A program made the position numbers and the translations under genes. From Pelodera strongyloides (taxonomy: Eukaryota; Nematoda; Chromadorea; Rhabditida; Rhabditidae), in NCBI GenBank assembly GCA_036852015.1, contig JAANDG010000092.1, positions 124,001 to 188,000 on the forward strand: a stretch of 64,000 bases of DNA. The letters run 5' to 3'. The notes below the pieces were generated by a model, which searched no databases, was not told where the DNA came from, and saw only the letters and a list, made by a program, of their open reading frames with translations. This document shows positions 1 through 12,453 of the stretch, one piece after another (position 1 is the stretch's first letter; the number at the start of each line of letters is the position of its first letter).

Positions 1-95
1 GCTTACTCTTTACGGACCTTCATTGAATAAACGTCTTTATTGACAGTGTAGTATCAATTTGACAATTTGGTCTTTCGGTAAATTATAGAAAATTT

Positions 96-102
96 AGGCG
101 GG
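96..102 (+). promoter_or_regulatory. splice acceptor just before kynureninase ATG (probable trans-splice site)
   Basis: A consensus acceptor (aaatttag) ends at base 97 and leaves only a 5-nt leader before the ATG at 103. No upstream donor can be seen in the 95 bases available. In nematodes this arrangement is typical of spliced-leader addition; a 5' UTR intron starting outside the window is the alternative. Confidence 0.5.
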
Positions 103-2799
103 ATGTATGAGCCGTGTGAGACACAGGCGCAAGTCCGTCGTTTCCTTGAAGAGTCTGCGAATGAAGCCGGCTTGTCCGATCTGACAGCTGTTGCTCTAGC
201 AGATTACCTGACACAAAAGTGTCCACTCAAAGAACTGAGGGAAAAATTCGCAATTCCTAAGAATAAAACAATCCCAGGAGGTCAGTGTAGAATTGTATAA
301 TAACGGTTGTTTGAACCTGGCGCTCCCGTTAGGATTAAAATCGCACACTCGTTTTACATTCAGGGTCGGCCAATTATTTTGACCATAGTTTATAAGATTA
401 TCAAAAGTGCGCAACGTTTTGCCGTCCTTTAGTTTCATATGTAAATGAAAAGGATGGGAGTGTAAAATAGCTCATAGAACGATCTTTTTAGCTGATCTGT
501 CTTTATGTGATGGCGAAGAGGAAAGTGTATACCTATGTGGCCATTCACTTGGTTTGATGCCAAAGGCGACGCCTAGAATTATGGAAGAACAGTTCCAGAA
601 GTGGGCTGACCAGTGAGTATTCAACATGAATGTACATATATATATATATATATATAAGCATCGGATACTGACACTGTTCCAATGAACGAAATTTTATCAC
701 TTCAATTGCGCCCAACTGTTTGTACAGCTGAGTAAAGAACAGGCAATGAATAATTGTTTCGAAAATTTTATTAAGAATGATTATAATTGATGAATAATAA
801 TTATAAACAAAAATATTAAGCGGCGTACATGGTCACCTCTCTGAGCCTATTCCCTGGGCTTACGGGGACGAGTGTGCACTGGATGAAACAGCCAATCTTG
901 TGGGAGCCAAGCGGGAGGAAGTAGCCCTTATGAACGGGCTTACCGTCAATATCCACGTGATTTTGGTGAACATTGTTAATTATTTGTTAGGTGCTGGTCA
1001 TGTTGTTTCATACCTGCCGGTATAATAGAGCTTGCCATTAGTAGAGACGTCCAGCTTAGATTTAGGTTACCTCAATTTTTCTAGGCAGCTTTCTATCGCC
1101 CCACTGATGAGCGTCATAAGATTCTCCTTGAATCTCGAGCTTTCCCTTCGGATCACTATGCGGTTGAGTCCCAGATCCGACTGCACGGCCGAAGTGTTGA
1201 AGAATCCATGGTGATTACAAATCAGCATTCATTATTATATTTGCTTATTTCACTTGTTTATTATTAGCCGCGAGTTTCACCGTCATTCTCAAATTTTAGA
1301 TATGTATGGAGCCACGTGAGGGCGCGGACTGTCTCCAGCAGGAAGATATAATGAACTACATTGAAGAACACGGGCATGAGATCGCAATCGTCTGGTTTCC
1401 AGGAATCCAATATTACACGGGACAATTGTTCGACATGCACGCAATTACAAAGAAAGGACATGAAAAGGTTCGTGCTCACAATCAGAACTACAATGATGAA
1501 TAAAAATATTCCGGATGTTATGGATCCATTAAGTGTATGCCGATCCCTTGCAATTGCTCGGTTTTTAGGGATGTTTGGTCGGTTTTGACCTAGCACACGC
1601 TTTCGTCAATGTGCCTCTACAGCTGCACTACTGGGACGTGGACTTTGCCGCTTGGTGTTCATACAAGTACTAATTTCAGGATAGAAGTTTTACTAAATGA
1701 ATAGGCATATCTATGTGTTAGCTTGTCCAACAATATAATTATATTTTTTGAAGGTTTCTTCCAGATGCATAGTGTTGAATGGTTGAAAAAAGCAAGCAGA
1801 TGTTGCACCCTATTAGCCTTGTAATTAGTATAGTATCCGTATCACAAACAACTTTGGTTAAGGTATGGCTGTACTGGGGCTGGAGGTCTTGCTGGTATGT
1901 TCGTCCACGAACGCTTCAAGAATGATCAGAGAGATCGTATGCTCGGATGGTGGAGCCACAAGATGAGCTCGCGATTCCAAATGAACAATCGTATGCTTTA
2001 ACACTTGTATATGCTACAGTATATGGAGACAACAGTAACGACGATTGAGTTTACAAGGGATTTGCAATTACTTTATTTAAGAGTTGGAACTGGATGAGGG
2101 TGCCGCCGGCTACAGAATCAGCAATCCACCCGTGCATCTCGCGGTTCCAGTGCTGGGCTTTTTAGAGGTGACGCTTTTCGACAATTGTCAATGTTTCTTT
2201 CACCTGATGGACATTTTAGACAATACAGATTTCGATATTTCATTGTATTTCAGACTATCAAAGGAGTTACTATTGACGATTTGCGTAAGAAGAGCTTCTT
2301 CCTCACCGGATACATGGAATTTTTGCTGAATGTGAGCATTTTTGTTTTCATTGATGTGCATCTGGTGTATGAAAAGGGAAATTGCACAAACAACGTTAAA
2401 TTTAGTATTTCTTCGCGGAAGACTCAGAACACCGCACATCGAAAATATCACTGAAAGTGATCACACCCTGTGATTTCAATCAAAGGGGCTGCCAACTATC
2501 TCTCAAGTTCAGCGTTAGTATCGATGCCATCTACAAAGAGCTAACCAAGAGAGGAGTCTCGGTAGGCTTTGAATTGTGTATACCGATAAGTACTTTTGTT
2601 ACATTTACATACATTTGTTTCCCGGTCGTTTCACAAATCGGCTTTCTGACCTTAACCTTTTTAGGTGGATAAGCGGTATCCGAATGTCATCCGCATAGCG
2701 CCTGTTCATCTCTATAACAACTACCGCGACGTGCGAAAGTTTGTGGATGCTCTAGCAGAGGCGCTCCAGGCAGCCGAGCAAGTTCTGGAGGAAAATTAG
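103..2799 (+). CDS. KYNU: kynureninase, 11 exons, complete
   Basis: PLP enzyme of tryptophan catabolism that cleaves kynurenine and 3-hydroxykynurenine to (3-hydroxy)anthranilate and alanine, a cytosolic homodimer. Exons: 103-280, 492-612, 821-965, 1085-1210, 1300-1467, 1569-1666, 1863-1990, 2082-2167, 2254-2331, 2406-2561, 2665-2799; every junction is GT-AG and keeps frame, giving 1,419 nt or 472 aa (human enzyme 465). Recognisable blocks in order are [31 protein letters not shown], the FDLAH segment with the PLP-contacting Asp at about residue 253, WCSYKY with the Schiff-base Lys at about 279 (split by an intron), YRISNPP, and [11 protein letters not shown] near the end. All catalytic residues expected of the family appear intact. 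The start is the first ATG after the acceptor at 96-97. The gene converges on VPS52, stops 617 bp apart. Confidence 0.96.
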
Positions 2800-3415
2800 A
2801 AACAACTATGCGAAATTCTAAACTAGACAAAGTTTTGCATGAGCATATGACAATAGGTATCCGTAAAACATTTATGTACAAGATTTCTGTATAAATTTTA
2901 CTATATATGACCATCTAAACAGCTAAACAGAAAATAATAATATACATATCATACGTAAATAAAATATTAATCACCACTATTCCTTTAAATAAAATCATGG
3001 TAATAAATTTCACCAAAAGTGTGTTACTTCATGGGAATAAATAAAGACCCGTAATATGATAAAGAAAGTGAAAGCAAACAGGAAAAAAGAATCGGTCACA
3101 ACCGGTTGATAGAACAGTAGCTGTTATATATTATTATGTGGTTCAGTGGTTAAATATCAACAAGACATTAACCAGCAGGAGAGCTAAGAAGCCGCGTTTA
3201 ATAGAGCGTATGTACTAACAAGATAACAACAATTGCCCAGTGATATTTCGGAAGCAATAAATTATATTATGACACAAATTTACCTATGCCACTTGACATA
3301 CATATAATACTTGACTTATAATTATGCACTTAAAATTAACCCTAAGCTCTTATCACAATTCTCACACAATACCACGATCCTTTAACAAGTCTGCTAATTA
3401 AACAATAAGACTCAT
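2800..3415. other. convergent intergenic spacer
   Basis: AT-rich sequence between the stop codons of kynureninase (+) and VPS52 (-). It should hold both 3' UTRs. No coding exon, RNA gene or repeat was recognised. Confidence 0.7.
2958..2963 (+). terminator. poly(A) signal AATAAA, kynureninase
   Basis: AATAAA about 160 nt after the stop codon, the first canonical signal downstream; further AATAAA copies follow in this AT-rich spacer, so the cleavage site is not certain. Confidence 0.5.
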
Positions 3416-6400
3416 CTAGTACACGGGCTTGTACTTCTTCAGTTCCACCATTATATGATGAATGTTGATTATGTTGTTCTTGGCCGGACACTCCTTGAAT
3501 GCTTCATGAGCAGCCACTTTAGTGAAACGCTGATAGTAGTTAACCAACTGAGTGAACGCTGTCTAAAAAAGCGATATTCAAAAAGGGGTCACAAACTGAA
3601 CATAACTTTCAGGTCACCACAATCAACAAAAAAATCGAGAACTATTCGCAAAATTTAATGAATGATCGTATATAATAATAATATCAGGACACACGTATTT
3701 GAGGGGGGGGGGGTTGAACCCGTAAAATACCTGCAGAATGTTGGTGCCATTTTTGAAGTTGGTGAAACTCCTCACAATGTCGCTGTTCAGAGATGAGATT
3801 GCGTGCTTCCAGTTTTGCACAAAGTTGACAATCAGTGATGAAAGACGTTCTGAAAGAACAATCACCTTGTGTAAAAAGATACAACGAATTCGGTTATTCC
3901 AAGCATGAAGGTCTGAGGACTAGTTACCGTTGTGTCGGACGAGCAGTTGTGTATGTTGTTGAGCAATCAGGGCCTCGCATTCATTGACAAAGGCAATCAT
4001 TTGAGAAAAATACGGAGCCAAGCTGATCTGAAATTGATTGTTTAGTGGCGGACATAATCAATCTCATGACACAAGTTGGCAATATCCGAGTAGACATGAA
4101 GCAAAAAATGTTGGGTCCTTATATTCTAAGCACTTAGGACGCACTATATGCACCCAATATGTATGTTCTCATCAAAATGTGCTCTACTAACCTCGACAAA
4201 TTCTCCGATAGCCTTTTGCTCCAACTCACTGACAATTGAGTGGATTCTTGTGTCGATTGTGACTCTTTCCTAAACTTCTCTTGAATTGATGGCTGAGCAT
4301 GTCGCTAAATGCTAGTGAAACGACGGAATCCATAGTCCTCAATCGATAAAGAACTCACGTCGAGTATTCCAAGGATCAAATCATAATTGTTGACTTGGAA
4401 TACGAGTTTCTCTCTTGGTGTAGGAAGGGAAGAACCCATACGGCAGATCAACTGCTCAATGGCGTCTTCGTTGCTCTCAAGTACACTGCCCAGCTTTGTG
4501 CTTACCTAAAAACATTTTCAATGAGTTTTAATGGAATGGCTAGCTGTTTTAGCATGTTTGCTGTTTCCCTGCGCAGATTTATCCGGCCGACCACTTAATG
4601 AGAATGAGGAGGACAATAGAAAATATGACACTGACCTCCTTTTTACATGTCTCCGTAATCACCAGAAGAGCGCATGTAAGCTCGGCGTAACGGCGAACCA
4701 TCTGAAACAACCACAGTTACATGAAACTTAACGTTTAAGGTCTCATTCGAGGAAGCACAGAGTTGAAATAATATAACAGAAATTAGCAGATGATCAAGCA
4801 TACATAATGAGGTCTTGTATCAATTGGAGTCTGCATTTTACTGATGTCCAATCGGCGGACACTGTCGTTGTGCAAGTTCATCACACGATCAAAACGTTGC
4901 CATAACTTGTCGCAAAGCACCTCCCAAAACCTGAAGAAAACACTAAACTTGACAAAGTAGCTTGAGTTGGAAACATTAACTGTCGCTAATGGTAAGCCAT
5001 GCATTTGTATTAAATTCTCCAGCTAAACACTACATGTATAAAATGCATCAGTAGAGCAAAACACTTACCAATTCATGCTGGGAATGCCTCGGTCCGTCAA
5101 AAGCTGATGAAACTTCTCACATAGGCAAATGCAGAGATAAAGACTGATCGCATCATAGTTGGCGTCTATCTTTTCATCCCAAACACGAAGCAATTGGGTG
5201 ACGGCCCGCGACATTACCTACAGAAAAAGTTCACTATAAGTGGAGGCAATAGTTCAATTTTGATTCACACGAATGGTTTCAAATTTTTCGGTGTTGTGGA
5301 ACCAGCGATTGTTGTGCGAGGTAGGCATGTAAAGCAAGGCAGGCAAACAATTTCAAAACTTGCCCTTTTATGCAGCTCGACAGCGTTTTGTCCTTCCGCC
5401 ATAAAGAAATCAGTGAGGAAGAGATATTCATGACTCGCATGATCCACTAATGCAAAGTGAACGGAACGGAAAATGGCCTCGAATTGAAACTGAAAACAAT
5501 GGGGAGAATATTAGCGAGGGATTCCTGCCGTGGGGGTATTAAAATGTTATTCAGAGAGCGATGGACCGTCCAAATATTTAAGATGTCCGAACTATCTAAG
5601 AAGCCTTTACTTTCTCAACAATATTTCCGAAATACACAGTATTCAGGGATGTGACTTCAACTCGTACATCACATCATGTCAGTAAGTCACTTCGGTTGAA
5701 AGCGTTACACTGATATTGATTACCTTTTCATTCGCTTCCTGTGCAGCATGTGGTACAATAAGCGGAGCTGTGAAATTGTCGGTGAGAAGGCGCTGCCTGT
5801 TTCCGAGTGAGAAGACGGTGGCGCGATTGCGCACCTAGAACATTTAAGTTGTGCTAAAAGGACAATTCACTACTGGATATACAGACTGCCGACCTTCATC
5901 TCTGCACTGGGAGGTTATCATTCGCATTATTCATGGCAAAAGCTAAATAGAAAAGCAAGAATAGTCACCTGAGGCTTTGACCCGAAGATCGCCGTCAAAC
6001 CGGCCGATTTCATAACGTCTTCGGCACCGAGATGATCGTCTTTCGTTGCAGAATCAGACATCTAAAAGTAGCTATGCTCATACGGTGGGATATTAACGTG
6101 TCCATTTGGTTTCAAGAGCACACGGTATGTACAGTTTTATAGTAGGAAAAACTAACCATTAACTTGAACAGCCTGCTCGTGTAGACCTTAAAGTACGAGA
6201 AGAACATTTTACTGATCGTCTCAACGTATTCCTCTTGGACTTCACTGGCGATGTCGCGCTCGTTCAACAAAAGGAATTCCATGAAGAATCTGAAACAATA
6301 CACCAATGAAATTCAACAACACTACTTTTTACTTTTTTTTACTGATACTAAGAATGATTGAATGTGAAACGAAGCATATGCTTTTCTTACGAGGAGTCAC

Positions 6401-8283
6401 GTTAATCAGCGTGACATTACACACCAAATTTACTTATTTCTAGAGATAAGTAATAAACTGTAATGATACTATACCTGTTTTTCAGCATCTGATGTTGGGG
6501 AACTTGATAGTTGGACAACGGTTTCTTGAATTGGTTGACCTTTATCAAAATCCATTCGCGACACTTCTCGATTGCCTGAACATAAGTATACATCATAGAA
6601 TATATGAAAATAACCAAAGCACTTACTGGCATATGTCCAGAAATTACCAAAACAATGCATCTTTTAACACCGCAGTTCACAGACAATTTACGCAACATCC
6701 ATATGAGTAACCGACCTTAATCTTCAGTCCTTCAAGAATACTCTGCACATCATCAACTGATCGCGCCTCCTAAAATGAAAGGAATAAATCTTCAGCTCAA
6801 GACGAAACAGATGATAAACAAAACCGAAAACATATGCACACTAAAAATGACACATTAATACTTACTTTAAATTCCTGCTCTTTTACAAATTGAAGTTTGT
6901 GCTGCAGCTCGTGAAGTTGTTCCAAAAACATTCTATCACTAGCATCGGTCTCAAGTATCGTTCTAAACAAAAAATGTGTCTCCAATGGGCAAAATTTTTA
7001 TAAAGATAAAACCATAAATGACACAAAAATCAGGCAAAACATGAGCGCAACTGGATTCAACTATCGGCACATCCCTGTCAATTACTTGTTTCGCATTCTT
7101 ACCGTACATTGTTACTTTCGGATTCTATCAAAATGAATCTGGGAAACTTAAAATGCTTACTTAATCATAATGGGCGGAACGACGATATCGTCAACGAATT
7201 GGCTCAGTTCCCCACGCACCTTCTGTCGATTATCCAGCTCTTGGTTTATGGAGAACGATTGTGACTGAACAAAGACAAAAAAATTAGTTTAATATCAACA
7301 TTTCATTTAGACCGGAAATTGCGACAAGATACAATCATCTGGTCACAACATCAAACCGCAATAAAACTATTTTTAGGTTTCAATATGCATGAACAATAAT
7401 AAACGAAAAACCTCTCACCTGCAGTTTATTCATATCCTCGCTAATTGTTCCCAAGTTTTGTTGAAAACCAATCAGCATTTCCTCGAGGTGCTGAAGAGAA
7501 AATGATAATGACAAAAAAAAATTACTTTACTCGCAAGTAGCCTAAGAAACGTTCAAGTTGATCGACGAATTTATAGCAGAGCGCCAACTTGAAAAGTAGC
7601 AGTGCCCTGGCTGGAATGCAAATAAACTTGATAAAATGAAACACATGCAGGGCACTTGCCAGCAATTTTCGATGAAAAGCGCTTGTTGAACAGACAATTT
7701 GCTTAAAAAATAAAACGCACTATTATAACTTCAAACAAAATATAAATAATTGACAAATTTTAAGGAAAAAACACGCACCTGGAATACACTGTCTGAATGA
7801 AGAATAGCATTGTGGAGTTCGGTAAGCTTGTCCGCATTTTTAATGCATTGTTGAACAGCGCTTCGATGAGCACCTGTCAATTCCGACTTGATATGATCTA
7901 AAATAAATAAAGATTAGCCCTTGCAAACGGCCATTATTTGTTACCAATGCCAGGTACAACAATGCTAATGCCAGTTCATACATGAAAAAAATGAAATGTA
8001 GTTTTGGGGTCAAAGGGAGAAACTTGTATACATACAATTAAAGGCACAAAATGGGCGGGGACTGATCGCAGGCGTAAATTGGCTACGTGCTATTACGTCG
8101 ATTGTTTATATGGAGTATTTTAGAGACAACAGTTTTGCTAAAAAAATATTACTTACTGGAGTAGTCCCTCAGCTCAGTTTCGCTGCCACCTGCCAGGGCC
8201 GTTCGGACAACGCTCTCATCTGCCGTCGATAATTCCTTCAGGCATACTTCGAGAGAACGTGACTCCCGTTCGGGTGCTGACAT
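3416..8283 (-). CDS. VPS52: VPS52 subunit of GARP/EARP complexes, 19 exons
   Basis: Scaffold subunit of the GARP (endosome-to-Golgi) and EARP (recycling) tethering complexes. Exons (5' to 3'): 8283-8157, 7897-7779, 7490-7419, 7264-7161, 6962-6866, 6769-6716, 6575-6475, 6289-6157, 6061-5969, 5834-5724, 5489-5364, 5217-5069, 4930-4804, 4701-4636, 4505-4359, 4269-4192, 4027-3928, 3849-3731, 3562-3416; 2,070 nt, 689 aa (human 723). Diagnostic stretches: HLEEMLIGFQQNL, FKKPLSNYQVPQ, EEYVETISKMFFSYF, TPIDTRPHY, SDIVRSFTNFKNGTNILQ and the C-terminal IHHIMVELKKYKPVY. The protein is predicted to be coiled coil and helical rods throughout. The intron after exon 11 has a GC donor (exon end 5364), because no GT fits the frame. 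An 11-G run sits in the intron at 3703-3713. The ATG is 3 nt behind an acceptor, so the mRNA is probably trans-spliced; the start lacks about 30 residues of the human N terminus. Confidence 0.96.
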
Positions 8284-8288
8284 TCCCT
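8284..8288 (-). promoter_or_regulatory. splice acceptor 3 nt before VPS52 ATG (probable trans-splice site)
   Basis: On the minus strand the sequence runs gtttag, then GGA, then ATG. No upstream exon that continues the reading frame was found, so a spliced-leader acceptor is the simplest reading; an undetected 5' exon is possible. Confidence 0.5.
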
Positions 8289-11200
8289 AAACATATATCT
8301 TTATTAGATCTCTTCAAAATCCGTGTGCCTTAAACAAAGATTTGGTTTCCTTTAATCGGCGTTTCAAATAAGAATATAATAAAAAACATTAACACTGAAC
8401 TTGCGAAGTGGACACAAAGGATATCAACAAACATTAATAGTGGATATTTTGAGATAAAAAAAAAACGAAATAGCAAAGGAAAAACAATACATAATATATA
8501 AATAATTCCAGCAAAAGTTTCTTTGAGAAAACTGCCAAATTGTAGTGTGGTCGACATGGAGCAGAGAGCTCAGAACACCAGAATTTGGCAGACATGCAGG
8601 TAGCAACAAACAGAAAACACTGGACAACATGGACATCCCCACATCCCAGAGCCAATACTGACAAAGAGATGCCACTGTTGGGAAAATAATCGTACTAGTA
8701 TCACATATACATGTAAAAAGATAAAAAAAAAGAGTACCGGGTTATATCAACCGAATCCGCAGAAACGGTGCACCGGGGGCCGGTTCATTTCTGAAGCCGG
8801 ACACACTGGCCTTTAAACTTCCCGGAGGTCAATTTTCTAGGGAAGCCGCATATACATGTGGTTGTGTGCAAAACAATGCGCATTACAGGGTAGTACATTG
8901 ACATGAGACTAATTACATCCGAGATGTGACCTTGCAGTAGTTAAGCACGCTAACGAACAATAAACAAAATGTTGTTTGCACAAAAAACAACAAAGTTTAA
9001 TTTATTCCCATAGATGACCACCGAACAGAGTTTTTCTTTACCTCCTAATGGCCGAAAAATAGCAAAGGAAAAAAGAATCGTCCTGCCTAGATCCCAAGCT
9101 AGATGCCTATACGATGAATGGAAAATATCATGAAATTTTTAGGGTAGCAAGGGGAAAAGAGAAATTTGTTGTCATTATAACAAGATATTAGAAAATTCGT
9201 GTGTTGATCCTGGGTTGCTGTCTCACGTGTGTGTTCTTGCTTGACCACCACGATTTTGAACGTCTCAGACGGAAATGATTCTGCATACGCATGACCAACA
9301 TGAAACTGTGGTGGCGCGCGGCAAAAAAATCTGATGCGCATAAATTAGCCCAGTCCGCCAGGTTTTCGCGGGAGCCTAGAAAACTTTCGTGACAGCCTGG
9401 CACTATAGGGCGAAGTTGCCGCGCGCTCTTGTAGCTGTTTCTGCATCAATCTTCGCATTTTCTTACGTTGTATGCCTGCCTTTCACCGCCATAAGTCTTC
9501 ACGCCACGTTTTCGCCGCGAACCACAAGTGTTTCGTCAGTAACGGTCTTCATCAGGAAACGTTCCCTCAACGGATTGTCAAAGGTACGAGATGTGTTGGA
9601 CTAACATTGCGATGTTTGATGTTGATGCTCGCGGTACGCAACGATTGAGGCTTATTGTTAGTACCTGACGTATGTCTTGAGCTGAGTTCTTTTTACTAGC
9701 GTTTATAAAGTAACAAGATATAGCTCATTACATTCACTTTATGTAATAATTACATCCAGTTGGAGGTTCCATTGTCGCAGCTCTTGGTGATATCTCTTCG
9801 TATCAGAGTAGCTCAAGGTAATAATATATGTTTCCCCATTTGTGTTAACACATTAGGTCTCCACGTTTCCCTTTTGACTCGTTGCCTTTTCTTCGTCTGG
9901 TTCGCGCATTTGGAATGACCAGATGGGATCATTTTTACTCTCTTACTTCTCTTAGGGCCACGCCGCTTTTTGCGGGAACTCTCTGCTCTCTGCCGTCTAG
10001 ACAAGGAGTGAGGTGAAATGGGCCATTGCACAGAGCGGGAAGCTTAGTGTATTACTTGATCTTTGGAAAAGAGACATAAACACCTTTACATGTGATCTTG
10101 GATTTCCTTGTCGCAATATGTGCAGTCACTGTCTTGCATGGCTGACTGTTAGACAATGCTATTGTATCTTTGTTCTCGACCAGATGGGGAAATGGTTCAC
10201 TTACTTCGTGTCAGTTTCACCTGACAGTCATTTTGGACAAAGCTTCTGTAATTCGACGTCCTCGTCTTCACGAACCGCGCGGAAGTGTAACTGACAAAGC
10301 GACGACCTATTTAAGTATATATCATTGCTTCCAGCCATTATTTAAAATAATGCACTTGAGGTTGCATCTGCCTAAGCAAATTCTCATTTTCTCATAACGC
10401 TTGGCATATTCACGAATATATTTCTACTTTGATTGGAAATTCATAAAGCATTTTAGCAATACATTTAATTTCCTGCGACCAGTCATAAATTGTGTTTTTT
10501 TTGTTGCTTTAATGTCATGCTGTTGATGGTGCCTTTTGGTGCCGCCTCGCAGAATCTAATATAATATTACTAATGTAAGAAGGTAATGACTAGGCCAATT
10601 TATAGCCCTCATTTCAAGCTCGGTGCTTTATGTATCCGAATAATTCTTCCTTCTATATCTCACTAATAATAGTTCTCACTATTTGCAGTTCTCTACGTTA
10701 GTTAGCAACAAGTCGACATCTCTGAAATTTCCATTTTGAATGAGCGTCAACTTTGACTGATATTGCCTTTTTCTGTCTTTATTTTCATCGAAAAATTGCC
10801 TCTGTTGGATCAAAGTGCTATAAATGAACATTTTTTTCAAAAAAATTACATGGACGCTGTCGTGCGCACTGTAAGAAAACTACCCCAAAAGCTGTTATTT
10901 TTTACTGTAACCACTTTCACAAACCCCCATGCCTTTCAGCAGAACCTTTGATCACTATATATTTTCATCATACAAAAACTTGATTTGCAACCCCATGTCA
11001 GTCCCTTTTGAAGCTTTTTTCGGTTTGTACATATTTTTCTCGTACTAAATCTGTCCATCTGCTTCTCACACCAAACGGGAAGAGCGGTCCTAGCAACGAA
11101 CGGATAAATTTCCGTCGCATTTAATTTTAATCAAAAGGTTGCTGTCATATTTTTACTCACGAAATGTCCCGAGAGTTCTGCAGACATCACTTCAACAAAC

Positions 11201-12410
11201 TTCAGCAATAGAGCTCTGGATCGGCAACTTCATCGAAAGGTATCGAAATGAAATTGTTATAGAACAAGTCCTCATATGTAAATCCATCCTTTATTAGATG
11301 GATTTGCAACTGGGAAATCGTGTCATTGAGAGCAAACAATCGGCTATTTTTCAGCGTTTACAGTGCTCAAAAATTTGAAATCTCCGGTACGGATTCTTTT
11401 CTTTAGTGAGTAAGCAATAATTATGTGCATGTTGACGAACATCTAAAAAATACAACGCACATAGTTTACATTAACTACGCAATTAAATTACTGGCATGTT
11501 CTAGACAAATTGCCGCATTGATTTCGAACGAAAATGGATATTCACATTTTTTTCTGGAATTCATATCTTTCAGTAACAAACAATCCGCATTCACATTTTT
11601 TCTATTTACCCTTTTTCAAATATTTTTTCTATTATTCCAAGCTGCATGGATTGACTTCAGCACGTAACTATTACAACTGTATCCTTTAGTTACGCAAGTC
11701 ACTCTTCTCCATTTATCCACGCAGGTTTCTCACAACAAGCAAACTGTATTACTAGTATATCTCCAGAAACTTCAAATGTTCAAGTCTGACTGAGATACAA
11801 TCGTAAGAAGCCCATGCACAGTTGTTTCGTGAGCCCGTAAATGTCGTTCTCATTTCATCAGATTTGCCAGGCTACAATATTGGGAGGGATTTGAATATTT
11901 TTGTATTCATCAAGCACACATCAACAATTTTTGTCACGCACAGTCGTTACTTGTTGTAATTACGTAAAACCTTCCAGGAAAATACCCAAATACATAAATT
12001 CTCATTTATGTCCGCGTGAGCACTACGCCTTTACGTACAACTATAATAATTTTAATACTTATAAATCAAGAGAATTTAGAATTATTTTATATTTAATCAG
12101 TCATTTATGAGTCCTGGTTTCTACCGTATATCAAGAAGCCTTCTCAGAACTGTGAACTGTTATTTAGCTACCTGGATAATCAAAACTTGCAAAGCTGTTT
12201 GCGAGCCTAAATATCGAAAGAGTGATGTCGCACAATGGTTAATGAATTGTGCAATATGAGCCTTACAATTACAGTTTCTGCTCACTTAATGTCATAGTTA
12301 ACATTTTCAACAATCATCGTTATGAAGTTGCACTCGTTGATGTTATTCGTTTATGTACTGTACTGGTCGGCAAATTAATAATTTAAATGCCAATAGCTCG
12401 GAATGATTTC
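8289..12410. other. 4.1-kb region without a recognised gene
   Basis: Lies between the divergent 5' ends of VPS52 (-) and the ZP-like gene (+), so it should hold both promoters. Short open stretches exist (for example 9389-9604 plus strand, beside a GC-richer patch at 9290-9600) but none joins to another exon in phase or resembles a known family. A 33-bp motif near 12200 recurs near 14813 (see separate entry). Confidence 0.6.
12200..12233 (+). repeat. dispersed repeat motif, copy 1
   Basis: The string gctgtttgcgagcctaaat and the bases after it through agagtgatgtcg recur almost unchanged at 14813-14848. The second copy is inside an intron of the ZP-like gene. Too short to classify; probably an edge of a decayed mobile element. 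Confidence 0.6.
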
Positions 12411-12453
12411 AGGTTTACCGGACGAAGGATCTTCTCAAAATTGGTGTACAGTC
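12411..12453 (+). promoter_or_regulatory. acceptor and 41-nt leader of the ZP-like gene
   Basis: A strong acceptor (atgatttcag, ending 12412) lies 41 nt before the chosen ATG at 12454, without a matching upstream exon. Consistent with trans-splicing or a 5' UTR intron. Confidence 0.4.

Noticed and set aside
7657..7702. Possible VPS52 exon (minus strand) between exons 2 and 3
   Set aside because: It has acceptor- and donor-like edges, but exons 2 and 3 already join in phase and match the family without a gap, and including it would break the frame.
9389..9604. Open stretch with hydrophobic start upstream of the ZP-like gene
   Set aside because: No domain, no in-phase partner exon, and the ZP-like gene already has a convincing signal peptide exon at 12454.
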